The notes beneath the pieces were generated by a model that saw nothing but the letters and a program-made list of their open reading frames with translations, was not told the origin of the DNA and did not search any database. DNA of 64,000 nt, taken from assembly GCA_900473205.1 (NCBI GenBank), contig UCLB01000010.1, positions 1 to 64,000 on the forward strand. Reading direction: 5' to 3'. This document shows, in pieces, positions 56,151-64,000 of the stretch (its first letter is position 1; every line of letters begins with the position of its first letter). Origin of the DNA: Hyphomicrobiales bacterium (GTDB lineage: Bacteria; Pseudomonadota; Alphaproteobacteria; Rhizobiales; Rhizobiaceae). The translations under genes were made by a program, and so were the position numbers.

Positions 56151-56969
56151 TCACGCCGGAAGCGCATGAATCCGCAAAATCAACTCTGTTACTACGGCTG
56201 GATTGGCGAGGACCCCGCGCAAAAAACCTGCGTCCCAGCAATTAATGCCGTAGCAGTCAATCGCGTCCTGCAGTCGGATTTTGAGCTCATCACGCATCGC
56301 GACCACGTTTGGGGACGCGCCAACGCGCCTGCGCAATTTGGCGGGCAGCGCCCCCCATTCGCGCCGCACAGAGTCGCGCCACTCCTTTCCTAGAAGCTTC
56401 TGCACATGGAAGTCGACTATACGACGACGGCGATGCGCAAGCGTCGGCAGGGAGACGGGTGTGAATTGCAACATATCGAGATCGGGCTCGAATTGGATAC
56501 GCCATAGAGCGCGCGATGCCCAACGATCATAATAGGGGTGGATGAACCGATCTGGGCGGCGAACGCCGCGATAGGTTCTTCCTTTCTCGTCGCTGTTGCA
56601 CATTGTGCACGCTGGTACGAGGTTCTCATGAAGGATCGAGAATTCGGGAAAAAGACTGCGTGGAAGTGCATGATCGAGCGACCGTCCACCGAGCGAACCG
56701 CACATCGGACAGCTTTGAAAGGGGGTAGCCGGCCGCCGTATTCGTGCAATCGGACCCGAGCTTCCGCGGCTGTCATATAATCCAGAAAGAGCAGTTGCAT
56801 CCGCCCCAGTGAAGCCAGCTGGTTTTATTCGCCAGGGATTGCCACCGACTTTATGATATCTCGCAGCCGCAGCTAACCAGAGCGATCGCCGACCACCCCA
56901 GCCAAGCTTGCCGCACTGCCGTAAGATGACTCCATCACCAGCACCGGGCGGCAGTGGAAGGTGCTTCAT
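56151..56969 (-). CDS. HNH endonuclease, partner of the upstream ATPase (PtuB-like position)
   Basis: 272 residues. A Gly-rich N terminus (GAGDGVILRQCGKLGW) precedes an HNH/beta-beta-alpha metal finger: C87-x2-C90, D99-H100, N116 and C121-x2-C124, in CPMCG, LDHALPRSLFPEF, NLVPACTMCN. The two Cys pairs bind structural zinc, the His and Asn contact the catalytic metal. The C-terminal 150 residues are helical and unassigned. The ATG overlaps the ATPase stop by 4 bases, so the two are made together. ATPase-HNH pairs occur in Septu and in type I retrons, where they are anti-phage effectors. Confidence 0.85.
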   Translation of the reverse strand: MKHLPLPPGAGDGVILRQCGKLGWGGRRSLWLAAAARYHKVGGNPWRIKPAGFTGADATALSGLYDSRGSSGPIARIRRPATPFQSCPMCGSLGGRSLDHALPRSLFPEFSILHENLVPACTMCNSDEKGRTYRGVRRPDRFIHPYYDRWASRALWRIQFEPDLDMLQFTPVSLPTLAHRRRRIVDFHVQKLLGKEWRDSVRREWGALPAKLRRRVGASPNVVAMRDELKIRLQDAIDCYGINCWDAGFLRGVLANPAVVTELILRIHALPA

Positions 56970-58690
56970 AGTTGTCGCTCCCGCTGCTCGAAGAGCTCCG
57001 CAATGTAGGATAGGGTTTCCGGATTAAGATCGGCTTCGAATCTTCGGCGGATTTGACGCAGAGTGGCGTCTGGATGATCCTCTAAATATTGCTCGATGAC
57101 GTTTTGGAACCTGTGTTTGGGGCCCACATCACCGAATACAAACTGAGAAATCGTGTCGATGCTTGCGCCAAACGTCTGCATTGTTGGCGGATCGATCATG
57201 ATCGTCTCGTCTTGAGGGTCGCGCGTTATTATCCGTACCCGTCTTCGCGGCACTTCGCGCACGACATAAGCTGAGTGGGTTGCGATCAGCGCAATCGACC
57301 CCGATTGTTCGAGTAAGCGGTCGAGCATCTCCATGAATTGAGAAATGTAGTTGGGATGAAGATGTGTTTCGGGCTCGTCGAACAAGAAAATGGTCCCGCG
57401 GCGCAGAGAGGCGACCGCATAGGCTGCAAAGCGGAGCAACGCGACTTCACCGCTACTCAAGTTGCGAGGACGCCCGCTACCAGTCATGACGATCGGTGGG
57501 CGTGCGGTATTGATACGGGCATAGAGCTGAAGGTTGCGCTGCTCATTCATGCGGCGGAACACGGGGAAGTATGCACGGCCGTCAATGCGCGTCGGGGGTG
57601 GCAGCGTGTCTGGCTCAGTCGTTTCAGTTAGCTCGACCAACAAATTGTCTGAAATGCCAAGCGGCTCAAGCACGGAGTTCAATAGAGCCATTGCCCTCGT
57701 GAGCCCAAAGACCTGCGTATCGCTGTCGGTCCGCAGACAATCGACTAGCGCCATAGTCAGGCCGCCGCCCTCTCCACCGAAGGAGCCAATCATTCGGTGA
57801 TAGCGGTAGTCGATTCCTTCCCAAGGAGGGAGCGACTGTGGATATGGGTCAGAGGCCACCGACGAAAAGACGATCAGTCTTGAAAAACGCGGCCTCGGCT
57901 CAAAAGTGGCGGCGCGATCGACGCTGAATTCATCTTCCCAAGGGGGCGCGGTACGCAAACCGTCAATCATTGCCTTAAACAACCTTGTTTTGCCCGTACC
58001 GTTTTGCCCGACCAACACGAGCAGACGGCGCGACAACGGGAAGGCTTCGCCAAAATCAGCGTCAAGCGTATGTATGCCACTCATGCCGCGCAGGTTGGCT
58101 TCCACCGCAAACGAGTCCGCCGCATCGTCGACATCCGGCGGACGATTGGGCGTCAAAAACCGATCGGCCTGGCGGAAGGCGACCCAAGTGGCCTCGTATC
58201 GAAGGGCGCCCTGATGGAAGTCGTCCGTGCCGGTAAGTGCGCGTGTCTGCTCATCCTCCGCCTCGTTTTCCAACCTGACGAGCACCGCATCATGCATATG
58301 CCGTAGGCAACCGATGCTATCGTGGAAGCCCAGCATTTGGACGAGCGCCCGATAGTCGTTTTCGCTCTCCAGTACCGAAACGAAAGGCTCGGTGATGTGT
58401 CTAATGCGCCGCCTCACCCGTTGTTCGGCTTCACCCCGATCAAGCACGTCGATCAAATAGCTCCGCAACACATTCCAACCACGGATCAAAAGCCGCATAC
58501 GGAGCGGACCTTCGGCACCGTCGATTCCTATGAGGTGCAAATCGGCACCGAGCCTAAACCCGAAGTCATTCCAGTCGCCGGCATCTGGAACAATCACCAG
58601 CGCGCGCGCCCGAATAGGACGCTGCAGCGCCGCGTCGCGCGACAATGCGAGGTAAATTGGAATGTTGGATTCGACTGGAATACGCGGCAT
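56966..58690 (-). CDS. SMC/ABC-like AAA-family ATPase with a long N-terminal domain (PtuA-like position)
   Basis: About 574 residues. Walker A is GQNGTGKT at about residue 230, the signature is LSSGEVALLRFA, Walker B is IFLFDEPETHLHP and the switch IATHS. Normally Walker A lies within the first ~60 residues; here some 220 residues come first, with VIVPDAGDWNDFGFR and GWNVLRSYLIDVLDRG, which I cannot assign. The C terminus after the switch is a helical tail. The ATG at 58690 has a GGGAG site, better than the GTG at 58708. It is translationally coupled to the HNH gene and divergent from the retron. Confidence 0.8.
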   Translation of the reverse strand: MPRIPVESNIPIYLALSRDAALQRPIRARALVIVPDAGDWNDFGFRLGADLHLIGIDGAEGPLRMRLLIRGWNVLRSYLIDVLDRGEAEQRVRRRIRHITEPFVSVLESENDYRALVQMLGFHDSIGCLRHMHDAVLVRLENEAEDEQTRALTGTDDFHQGALRYEATWVAFRQADRFLTPNRPPDVDDAADSFAVEANLRGMSGIHTLDADFGEAFPLSRRLLVLVGQNGTGKTRLFKAMIDGLRTAPPWEDEFSVDRAATFEPRPRFSRLIVFSSVASDPYPQSLPPWEGIDYRYHRMIGSFGGEGGGLTMALVDCLRTDSDTQVFGLTRAMALLNSVLEPLGISDNLLVELTETTEPDTLPPPTRIDGRAYFPVFRRMNEQRNLQLYARINTARPPIVMTGSGRPRNLSSGEVALLRFAAYAVASLRRGTIFLFDEPETHLHPNYISQFMEMLDRLLEQSGSIALIATHSAYVVREVPRRRVRIITRDPQDETIMIDPPTMQTFGASIDTISQFVFGDVGPKHRFQNVIEQYLEDHPDATLRQIRRRFEADLNPETLSYIAELFEQRERQL

Positions 58691-59236
58691 TTCGCTCCCT
58701 AAACTCACGGACAGCTCCCTGATCAGAGATTCCGTCCAACTGCGATTTAACAGTTACTTAGCTCGAAACACACAACGCAACAATCGACCAAATTCGATCG
58801 TTTTCTGCCCATCTCCGAACCCTCGCGAACGCTATATTTAACTGAAGGCGGTCGCAACTTTTGGCCACACGACGCAAAGTCTCAAATTCACGCTGAGTTT
58901 GAGTGCAAAATGACCGGAGGAATGGCTGCCTTCAACAAACTGTCAATGCGAGACGAATGACGAAAATGGGAACGTCACCTGCCAAGTAAGGATGTGGCCT
59001 TCCACAACCGCAATGGACCATTGCAGACGCGAAATGAAGGATAGCCTCATTGACTTGCTTGAGCGCGACTCTGGGCATATCGTCTCGCTAACCAAGACAA
59101 GTTTGCGACGTCATCAACTTCCAATTCACTACGTCCGGCAGCAAAACATGATGCCGTATACTGCGCTGCCGGGTCAGTTTTCAGTAGCAATCAACACTCT
59201 GAAGTTGCCTCACGCAAAAAGAGGCAATGAAGGCGG
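58691..59236. other. Divergent promoter region between ATPase-HNH and retron genes
   Basis: About 545 bases, AT-rich, with no firm gene. A 109-residue open frame (58992-59321) lacks a ribosome site and overlaps the retron gene start. TTGCCTC/GAGGCAA at 59205-59227 is a 7-bp inverted repeat just before the PRTase frame and could be an operator. Confidence 0.5.
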
Positions 59237-60550
59237 TTGCAAAAAAAATGCTGGCATGGCTACCTATTGCCACCGATTGTTTATCATGGGTCATGCAAAA
59301 TTCCTGCTCCAGCGACATTAAGTAAAACTGTAACCGGTCGAGCATGGGTTGCACAATTTGCGCCTGCAGACCAAGTGGCAGCGGCAGCGATGCTTGATGC
59401 GATGCTGTTGCTTAACGAGGAGCAAGTTGCGACGTCTATCCGAACTGCGCTGGATAGAATCGCTACGGGATTGCGTCATCGGAAGAAACGTATAGCTCTT
59501 TACGCAGAACGTGAATTCGCGGAGGCTGCAATCTTTCGAAGCGCTCTTATCGCTGACGGTCGTGGTAAGCTGCGTCGACGCGCTGAAGGTCGGGCAGGGC
59601 CGCCCGCCGTTAACCCCCCGCGGGGCCGTTCAAGAGTTGGAAGCGAGGGCCCCATCGCTTTTCTCGCTTCACAGCAGAAAGATGCATGGCCCAAGGTGTT
59701 TATGAACCATCCAGGTCCTGATGCTCTGCGCGGTAAGACATCACCCGCTGGCGAGATCATTATCCTGACTGACTTCATCGGCTCTGGCAGGCGCGTTAGG
59801 ACAATGCTTGACAAATTCTGGGCTGTGCCTTCCGTTCGATCATGGGTGTCGAGAAAGCTTGTGAAATTTCGCGTCGTCGCAGCAGCGGCGACCAGTTCGG
59901 GCATCAGCCAAGTCCGTATGCACCGTCTTCGGCCAGAAGTCGTGAGCGAGTGGATAGCGCCCGTTGTGGATTGGCAACTGTCTTCGACATACTATTACGC
60001 GTGGCGCAGCTTGATAGGAACGTACGGCCCAGCTTCGGGACGTGGAGCAGGACGTTCCGGCTATGGCGACAAAGCGGCGCTGATCGCTTTCAGCTATCGT
60101 ATCCCAAACAATACGCCAGCGATTATTCACCAAAGCAGTGGTACCTGGAGCGCGCTGTATGACGGTCCAATGCCTTCCGTTCTTAATAGCCTATTTGGCG
60201 TCCGTCAGATGTCGCAAATCATAGACGAGGCGGCTGCCAGCAATGGCGTCGAACTACAGCCATCCCTCACCGCCGAAGAGCGGCAGATGATCTTAGTACT
60301 CAGCTTACTCAAGGGTCGATGGCATAGAGGTTCAGAAATGGCGCTTGCTGCAAGAACTGGGATGGCCGTCCCAGCCCTTATGGATGTCCTTCGAAAAGGA
60401 TTAGCACAGGGGCTAATTTATCAATCAGGACGGCTTACTGATAAGGGGTATACCTTTCTCAGTGCAGGAGGGGTTGCTGAGAGAAGCAAACCGTTAGTTG
60501 AAACGAATCTTCAACCGTATTATCCTGAAGCCTTGAGGGTTCCACGATAG
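59237..60550 (+). CDS. Retron-associated PRTase-like + winged-helix protein (probable toxin/effector)
   Basis: Up to 437 residues. Residues about 35-310 are a phosphoribosyltransferase-like domain: WVAQFAPADQ, RVGSEGPIAFLA, NHPGPDALRGK and the PRPP-loop-like ILTDFIGSGRRVRTML. Residues about 345-415 are a winged helix (MILVLSLLKGRWHRGSEMALAA, GLIYQSGRLTDKGYTFL), followed by the tail YYPEALR. This two-domain layout is what accompanies retron RTs of the PRTase/wHTH group. The start is not clear: TTG at 59237 or 59267; homology begins near residue 35. It ends directly at the retron RNA region and is probably held inactive by the RT-msDNA complex. Confidence 0.82.
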   Translation: MQKKCWHGYLLPPIVYHGSCKIPAPATLSKTVTGRAWVAQFAPADQVAAAAMLDAMLLLNEEQVATSIRTALDRIATGLRHRKKRIALYAEREFAEAAIFRSALIADGRGKLRRRAEGRAGPPAVNPPRGRSRVGSEGPIAFLASQQKDAWPKVFMNHPGPDALRGKTSPAGEIIILTDFIGSGRRVRTMLDKFWAVPSVRSWVSRKLVKFRVVAAAATSSGISQVRMHRLRPEVVSEWIAPVVDWQLSSTYYYAWRSLIGTYGPASGRGAGRSGYGDKAALIAFSYRIPNNTPAIIHQSSGTWSALYDGPMPSVLNSLFGVRQMSQIIDEAAASNGVELQPSLTAEERQMILVLSLLKGRWHRGSEMALAARTGMAVPALMDVLRKGLAQGLIYQSGRLTDKGYTFLSAGGVAERSKPLVETNLQPYYPEALRVPR

Positions 60551-60751
60551 CATCTAGCTATCGTCATCCGAAAGGGTGGCCAGGATAATGGATACGAATT
60601 CGTTATCGTGGGGAATAGGGTTTCCTATTGCCGCTGAAAGAGCACAAGAATGCAGGTCCACGCAGGATCGTCCATAATTGCCCTTCGGGCAACCTCCTCG
60701 GAGGCTCGTTTTGACGGACGATCCTGCGCCGCCAGGGCCGCGCTAAAGTAG
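60551..60751 (+). ncRNA. Retron msr-msd RNA
   Basis: The 201 bases between the effector and RT genes. CATCTA (60551-60556) and TAGATG (60749-60754) can pair as short a1/a2-like ends. In the 5' (msr) half, hairpins are GATACG-AATT-CG(T)TATC near 60591-60606 and AATAGG-GTTT-CCTATT at 60614-60629. The 3' (msd) half is a long hairpin at 60661-60728. A TAGC right after CATCTA could supply the priming guanosine at 60557. Ends are inferred from structure, not mapped. Confidence 0.75.
60661..60728 (+). repeat. Perfect inverted repeat of the msd stem
   Basis: CGCAGGATCGTCC (60661-60673) is the exact reverse complement of GGACGATCCTGCG (60716-60728). The 42 bases between hold two small hairpins: TTGCCC-TTC-GGGCAA and CCTCC-TC-GGAGG. 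This is the expected shape of the reverse-transcribed DNA hairpin of msDNA. Confidence 0.9.
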
Positions 60752-61906
60752 ATGGCTCATCGTTGGGACCCTCAGACCTTCATCGGCGGAGCCAATATTG
60801 CTGGCCGAGCTAAGGTGACGATTGAATCGTGCATAGCGGCTGCCGCAGCTGTTAAGTGTGTTCATCCCGACTTACCTGTTATTTTCACATTGAATCATTT
60901 GGCGCATCTTGCGGACGTTAATGCTGACTTTCTAGCAGAGGTGGCTCACCGAAAAGTTGACGCCTATAGGGTTTTCCGAGTTAAGAAACGCGGCGTGGCG
61001 AACTTAGTGCCTGCTCAGTCAAGGCGTTATCGAACAATCTGCGTACCAGACGCACGTTTGATGCGAGTGCAGCGTTGGATCGCTCAGAATATCCTTCAAG
61101 TCACGCCTTCGCACCAAGCGAGTTTCGCGTTCACTAAAGATCGCGACCTTCGGGGTGCGGCGGCAGTACACGCAAATGCCAAATGGCTTGTCAAAATGGA
61201 TGTGCGCCAGTTTTTTGAGTCAATTTCTGAAGTCGCTGTTTATCGTGTTTTCAGGACATTCGGCTACGGCGCGCTCCTATCATTCCAGATGGCACGCATC
61301 TGTACCCGGCTGCCCGACCATCATAATCAAGGCAAACGTGCTCATCGCGGTCGAGTTGGGCGCGGACCTTATAGCGCGAAGTCGGCGGGACATTTGCCGC
61401 AGGGCGCCCCATCTAGTCCGATGCTTGCAAACCGTGCTGTCGAGACTCTCGACCGAAAGGTGAAACGCATCTCGACGAACTCGGGGTGGAGCTATACCCG
61501 CTACGCTGACGATTTGGCATTTTCGAGGTCAGATAAAGCCAGGCGTGGTGACGCTATGAAGCTAGTGAAGTTAATCGAAATGTCCCTTGCGTCAGCCGGA
61601 CTTGTGGTGCACAGGCAAAAGACTAGCATTGCAGCTCCAGGAGGAAGGAAAATCCTCCTTGGAGTGTTAATCGACCGGGGCGAGCCGAAACTCCCGAAGT
61701 CGTTTCGGAACAATATTGAAACTCATCTGTACGCGCTTTTGCACTCCGATATTGGAGCCGAAAAGCATCGCGCTAATCGCGGTTTTTCGTCTTTGATAGG
61801 GATGCGTCGTCATATCATGGGCCTTATCGCGCACGCCCATCAGGTCGACAAAGCTTACGCGGCCAAGCTTTATTCGGAGGTCAATCTAGTGGACTGGAAC
61901 AACTAG
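60752..61906 (+). CDS. Retron reverse transcriptase
   Basis: 384 residues. N-terminal WDPQTFIGGAN and LPVIFTLNHLAHLAD are typical of one group of retron RTs. Catalytic motif YADD is at 251-254 (YTRYADDLAFSR), Asp150 is in KMDVRQFFESI, LPQGAPSSP is at 215-223. Retron-specific motifs are altered: NAXXH is AAAVH (136-140) and VTG is LLG (302-304, in ILLGVLID). It copies part of the adjacent ncRNA into msDNA joined by a 2',5' bond. The ATG at 60752 overlaps the a2-like end of the RNA; no strong ribosome site is seen. Confidence 0.92.
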   Translation: MAHRWDPQTFIGGANIAGRAKVTIESCIAAAAAVKCVHPDLPVIFTLNHLAHLADVNADFLAEVAHRKVDAYRVFRVKKRGVANLVPAQSRRYRTICVPDARLMRVQRWIAQNILQVTPSHQASFAFTKDRDLRGAAAVHANAKWLVKMDVRQFFESISEVAVYRVFRTFGYGALLSFQMARICTRLPDHHNQGKRAHRGRVGRGPYSAKSAGHLPQGAPSSPMLANRAVETLDRKVKRISTNSGWSYTRYADDLAFSRSDKARRGDAMKLVKLIEMSLASAGLVVHRQKTSIAAPGGRKILLGVLIDRGEPKLPKSFRNNIETHLYALLHSDIGAEKHRANRGFSSLIGMRRHIMGLIAHAHQVDKAYAAKLYSEVNLVDWNN

Positions 61907-62229
61907 GTCCAGTTGCCAAAATGGATTTCCAAATCATCTGAAGCGTGACTCAAGACTGCATTTTAGAAAGTAGCTTTCCTTCTCATGCCGGGTTACGCGC
62001 AAACCAATGTCCCCTGTTGCCGCGATTTGGCCGTAAGGGCTCCTAAGTTGCCGTCTGGTGATACAGCGCGGATCGACGCAGCGCACCGTTAGTTGCTGGT
62101 CAGTGTCATTGCGATAGCGTCAGGAGCGGCCTACAGCTCGTGGTCATTGTGCCACGAAACCTCGAATAAGATGACCAAACGGACGGTTGATTACCCTTAA
62201 AGCTGACCTGCTCGTAGGCGATAGCAGCC
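61907..62229. other. Gap between the retron RT and the TrlF-like gene
   Basis: About 320 bases between convergent genes. I see no gene, strong terminator or repeat. Confidence 0.5.
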
Positions 62230-64000
62230 TCAATGGCTGTGATATTTTCCTCCACGATTGGAGAACGCACGCATCGTTCCTTCGAGAATGTCAACGACAC
62301 GAAGATTAGTTTCCTCATTCTCGATTGAGCCTGAATGGTACGCTATCCGCTGACCATCCGCCCGGGTGAAGGTGGCGTGGATGATTTGCTCAGCATCGCA
62401 AACTACCGCTAGATTCGGGTTATGGGTCACCATGATGATCTGCCTGTGCTTCTTGGCTTCGATGACCACAGGCACGAGAAGACTTACGATTGTCTCGTTG
62501 TCGAGATTTTCTTCCGGCTGATCCAAGACGATCGGATTTCGTTTGGTGTCGACCAGCAAGTAGAAAATCAGCAGCAGCGCGCCTCGTTGTCCTGGAGAAA
62601 GCTGCTCGATTGGGGTGTCCTGGAAAAGTAGCGTGTATGTCGGTTCCAAGTAAGAAAGTCCGAACATGTAGTCGTAAAGGGTTCGGGCGCTCTGATCCTT
62701 CCGAAGGATCACAGACATATCGCCGTCAACCGAGGTCGATTTGATCATCTCCAGAACTTTCTCGACGAACTGAACTGTCTTGTCCGCATCCGCGAAATCG
62801 ACACCGTCGAGGACAGCCTTTAGAGACGCATTGCTCTCGACCTGTCCACGAAGAACGCCCGACTGCTGTTTGACGAGACTGAAAACCTTATCGGTGAAGT
62901 CCGATAGCGCCCCGGTCAAGCGCGCCTGAAATTCGAGCTTATACTCGGCACCGATCAGCTTGTTCCCTTCGACCAAGCTCTGTATGGGCGCGAAAAGGGC
63001 GGCGCGGGATGCACGCTGCTCGTCGAGGACACCGTGGAGCGCTTTCGCGATTTCGCTTCGTTTGGCCCGCTGTGCTTCGAGCTGTTCCGGTAGGGAAGCC
63101 AAATGATCGAGACGGGCCTCAAGCCCTCTTTCACTTTCTGGGCTCGTCGGAGTCCCCTCGATATCGCCAAGCGCATTTTGCCATACATTCAACTGTCCCA
63201 AATAGGCTTGGTACTGCTGCTGGGGGGCATTAAGTGTCTCAGTCAATTGCGCTTTCTCACCAAGCAGTCGAGCCCTGGGAGCCTCGTCCATCGCGCTCTG
63301 CAAACTGACCGCCTTTTCTGTGGTTGTCGATTTCGCGGTTTCGGCGATCAGTCGCTTGTCGTCGATTGTAAATCTCACGACGTCGTCGACCTTGACGTTG
63401 GCATCGCTCCAGTCGGACGCCGTTGTCGCCAAGAAATCAGCGTATTGTGACTTCAAAATTTCGATACGACTTTGCAAATTAGCGATTGCCTGTCGGCGAC
63501 GAGCTTCCTGCTCTTTCACTTTCGTAGCAGCCGCGAGCTTTTCGTCCATCTGAGATACCTCGTAGGCAATCTCTGTTATGCGTGCCGTTGCGGCTTCCTG
63601 CACGGGCGACAATCCCCCGGTTGGCGCAACGATTTCTGTCGGCTTCGTCGCGATATGAGCTTTCTTCTCTTGCCTCTTCAAGTTCAGCTGGTTTTGAAGT
63701 GCCATCCGCATGGAGGGGCGCATCTGCTCCTCTGTGTCTACGATCTCCTCGTTGAGCGTGGCGAGGGTGCGCCTCAGTTCGTTCAATTTCGCCCGTGATG
63801 ACGCTTCCTGCCGTTCGATCAAACGCTCGAAATCAGAGGCGTCCAGTCGGACCTCATTCGGAACATGCGCGAAAATCACCGCGCGAAGTTCGTGCTCGAA
63901 TTCGTCTGATCGTCCTTCGACATGGGCGTTGCACAACGCCTCGAAACGCCCTTGGGGAATATAGCGAACCATTTCCACTGCGGACGGATCAGCGATAACG
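62230..64000 (-). CDS. TrlF-like coiled-coil ATPase, 3' part (continues past the window)
   Basis: Over 590 residues are visible; the frame is open through base 64000, so the N terminus lies outside. A start-like GTG at 63978 is only internal. The visible part has VRYIPQGRFEALCN, two long coiled-coil regions (about positions 63,850-63,600 and 63,250-62,950), then QLSPGQRGALLLIFYLL (signature), NPIVLDQPEENLDN (Walker B) and IMVTHNPNLAVV. There is no Walker A in the window, as expected if it is in the missing N-terminal half. This C-terminal layout fits the TrlF family of PHP-like/ATPase proteins seen in defence islands. Function unproven. Confidence 0.65.
   Translation of the reverse strand, partial: VIADPSAVEMVRYIPQGRFEALCNAHVEGRSDEFEHELRAVIFAHVPNEVRLDASDFERLIERQEASSRAKLNELRRTLATLNEEIVDTEEQMRPSMRMALQNQLNLKRQEKKAHIATKPTEIVAPTGGLSPVQEAATARITEIAYEVSQMDEKLAAATKVKEQEARRRQAIANLQSRIEILKSQYADFLATTASDWSDANVKVDDVVRFTIDDKRLIAETAKSTTTEKAVSLQSAMDEAPRARLLGEKAQLTETLNAPQQQYQAYLGQLNVWQNALGDIEGTPTSPESERGLEARLDHLASLPEQLEAQRAKRSEIAKALHGVLDEQRASRAALFAPIQSLVEGNKLIGAEYKLEFQARLTGALSDFTDKVFSLVKQQSGVLRGQVESNASLKAVLDGVDFADADKTVQFVEKVLEMIKSTSVDGDMSVILRKDQSARTLYDYMFGLSYLEPTYTLLFQDTPIEQLSPGQRGALLLIFYLLVDTKRNPIVLDQPEENLDNETIVSLLVPVVIEAKKHRQIIMVTHNPNLAVVCDAEQIIHATFTRADGQRIAYHSGSIENEETNLRVVDILEGTMRAFSNRGGKYHSH

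Larger units (their letters stand above)
53423..64000. mobile_element. Accessory genomic island joined to tRNA-Ser, truncated by the window edge
   Basis: The island is inferred from: a site-specific recombinase directly at a tRNA 3' end; a change to lower-GC, less host-like coding; long poorly coding gaps; and a cargo of defence-type genes (ATPase-HNH, retron, TrlF-like). I searched by eye for a second copy of the tRNA 3' end and see none to 64000, so the other attachment site should lie beyond the window. Confidence 0.7.

Noticed and set aside
58992..59321. Plus-strand frame of 109 residues before the retron effector
   Set aside because: No ribosome site, no recognisable domain, and it overlaps the effector frame; composition looks non-coding.
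53423..64000. Right attachment site (second copy of the tRNA-Ser 3' end)
   Set aside because: No matching tRNA fragment is visible up to the window edge; it is probably outside.

Overview
The window looks like the chromosome of an Agrobacterium/Rhizobium-type alphaproteobacterium (Rhizobiaceae). The GC-rich coding, the gene set and the gene neighbourhoods point that way: rpoZ-rsh-acpS-lepB-rnc-era-recO, psd-pssA, smpB-dapA, tandem RopA-type porins, an HWE-family sensor kinase and a globin-coupled chemoreceptor. Species cannot be fixed from the sequence alone.

Bases 1-53,400 are mostly ordinary core chromosome. From left to right they hold: a DUF559 nuclease-like gene with two GFA-family genes and a prolyl aminopeptidase; RarD, an SDR and a LOG-family enzyme; a LysM protein and an Atm1-type ABC exporter; psd-pssA (phosphatidylethanolamine synthesis); a two-receiver GGDEF protein; SRAP and YnfA; a ParDE toxin-antitoxin pair; GST, NUDIX and secreted proteins; a YgfZ-HD-phosphatase cluster; MscS; an SsuABC/TauABC-like importer; a natural fusion of an MhqO-like dioxygenase with an MhqD-like hydrolase; DUF2339, HD and MOSC genes; a long minus-strand block for RNA processing, secretion and stringent response (rpoZ to recO, with a Crp/Fnr regulator and a lone receiver between era and recO); a NYN protein; the chemoreceptor and the HWE kinase; smpB and dapA; a lytic transglycosylase; and two tandem porins.

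A tRNA-Ser(GCU) gene at 53,332-53,422 marks the start of an accessory island that runs off the right edge. A large serine recombinase lies against the tRNA, and its reading frame ends inside the antisense strand of the tRNA. Next come a minus-strand ATPase plus HNH nuclease pair (Septu-like layout, with an unusual N-terminal region of about 220 residues on the ATPase), a plus-strand retron (a PRTase-like/winged-helix protein, a structured msr-msd-like RNA with a perfect 13-bp inverted repeat, and a retron reverse transcriptase), and the 3' part of a TrlF-like coiled-coil ATPase. This island is a probable anti-phage defence locus and the most interesting part of the window. The retron belongs to a recognised architecture (PRTase-like + wHTH partner), but its RT has changed NAXXH and VTG motifs. 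The retron's close, divergent arrangement with the ATPase-HNH pair deserves a closer look.
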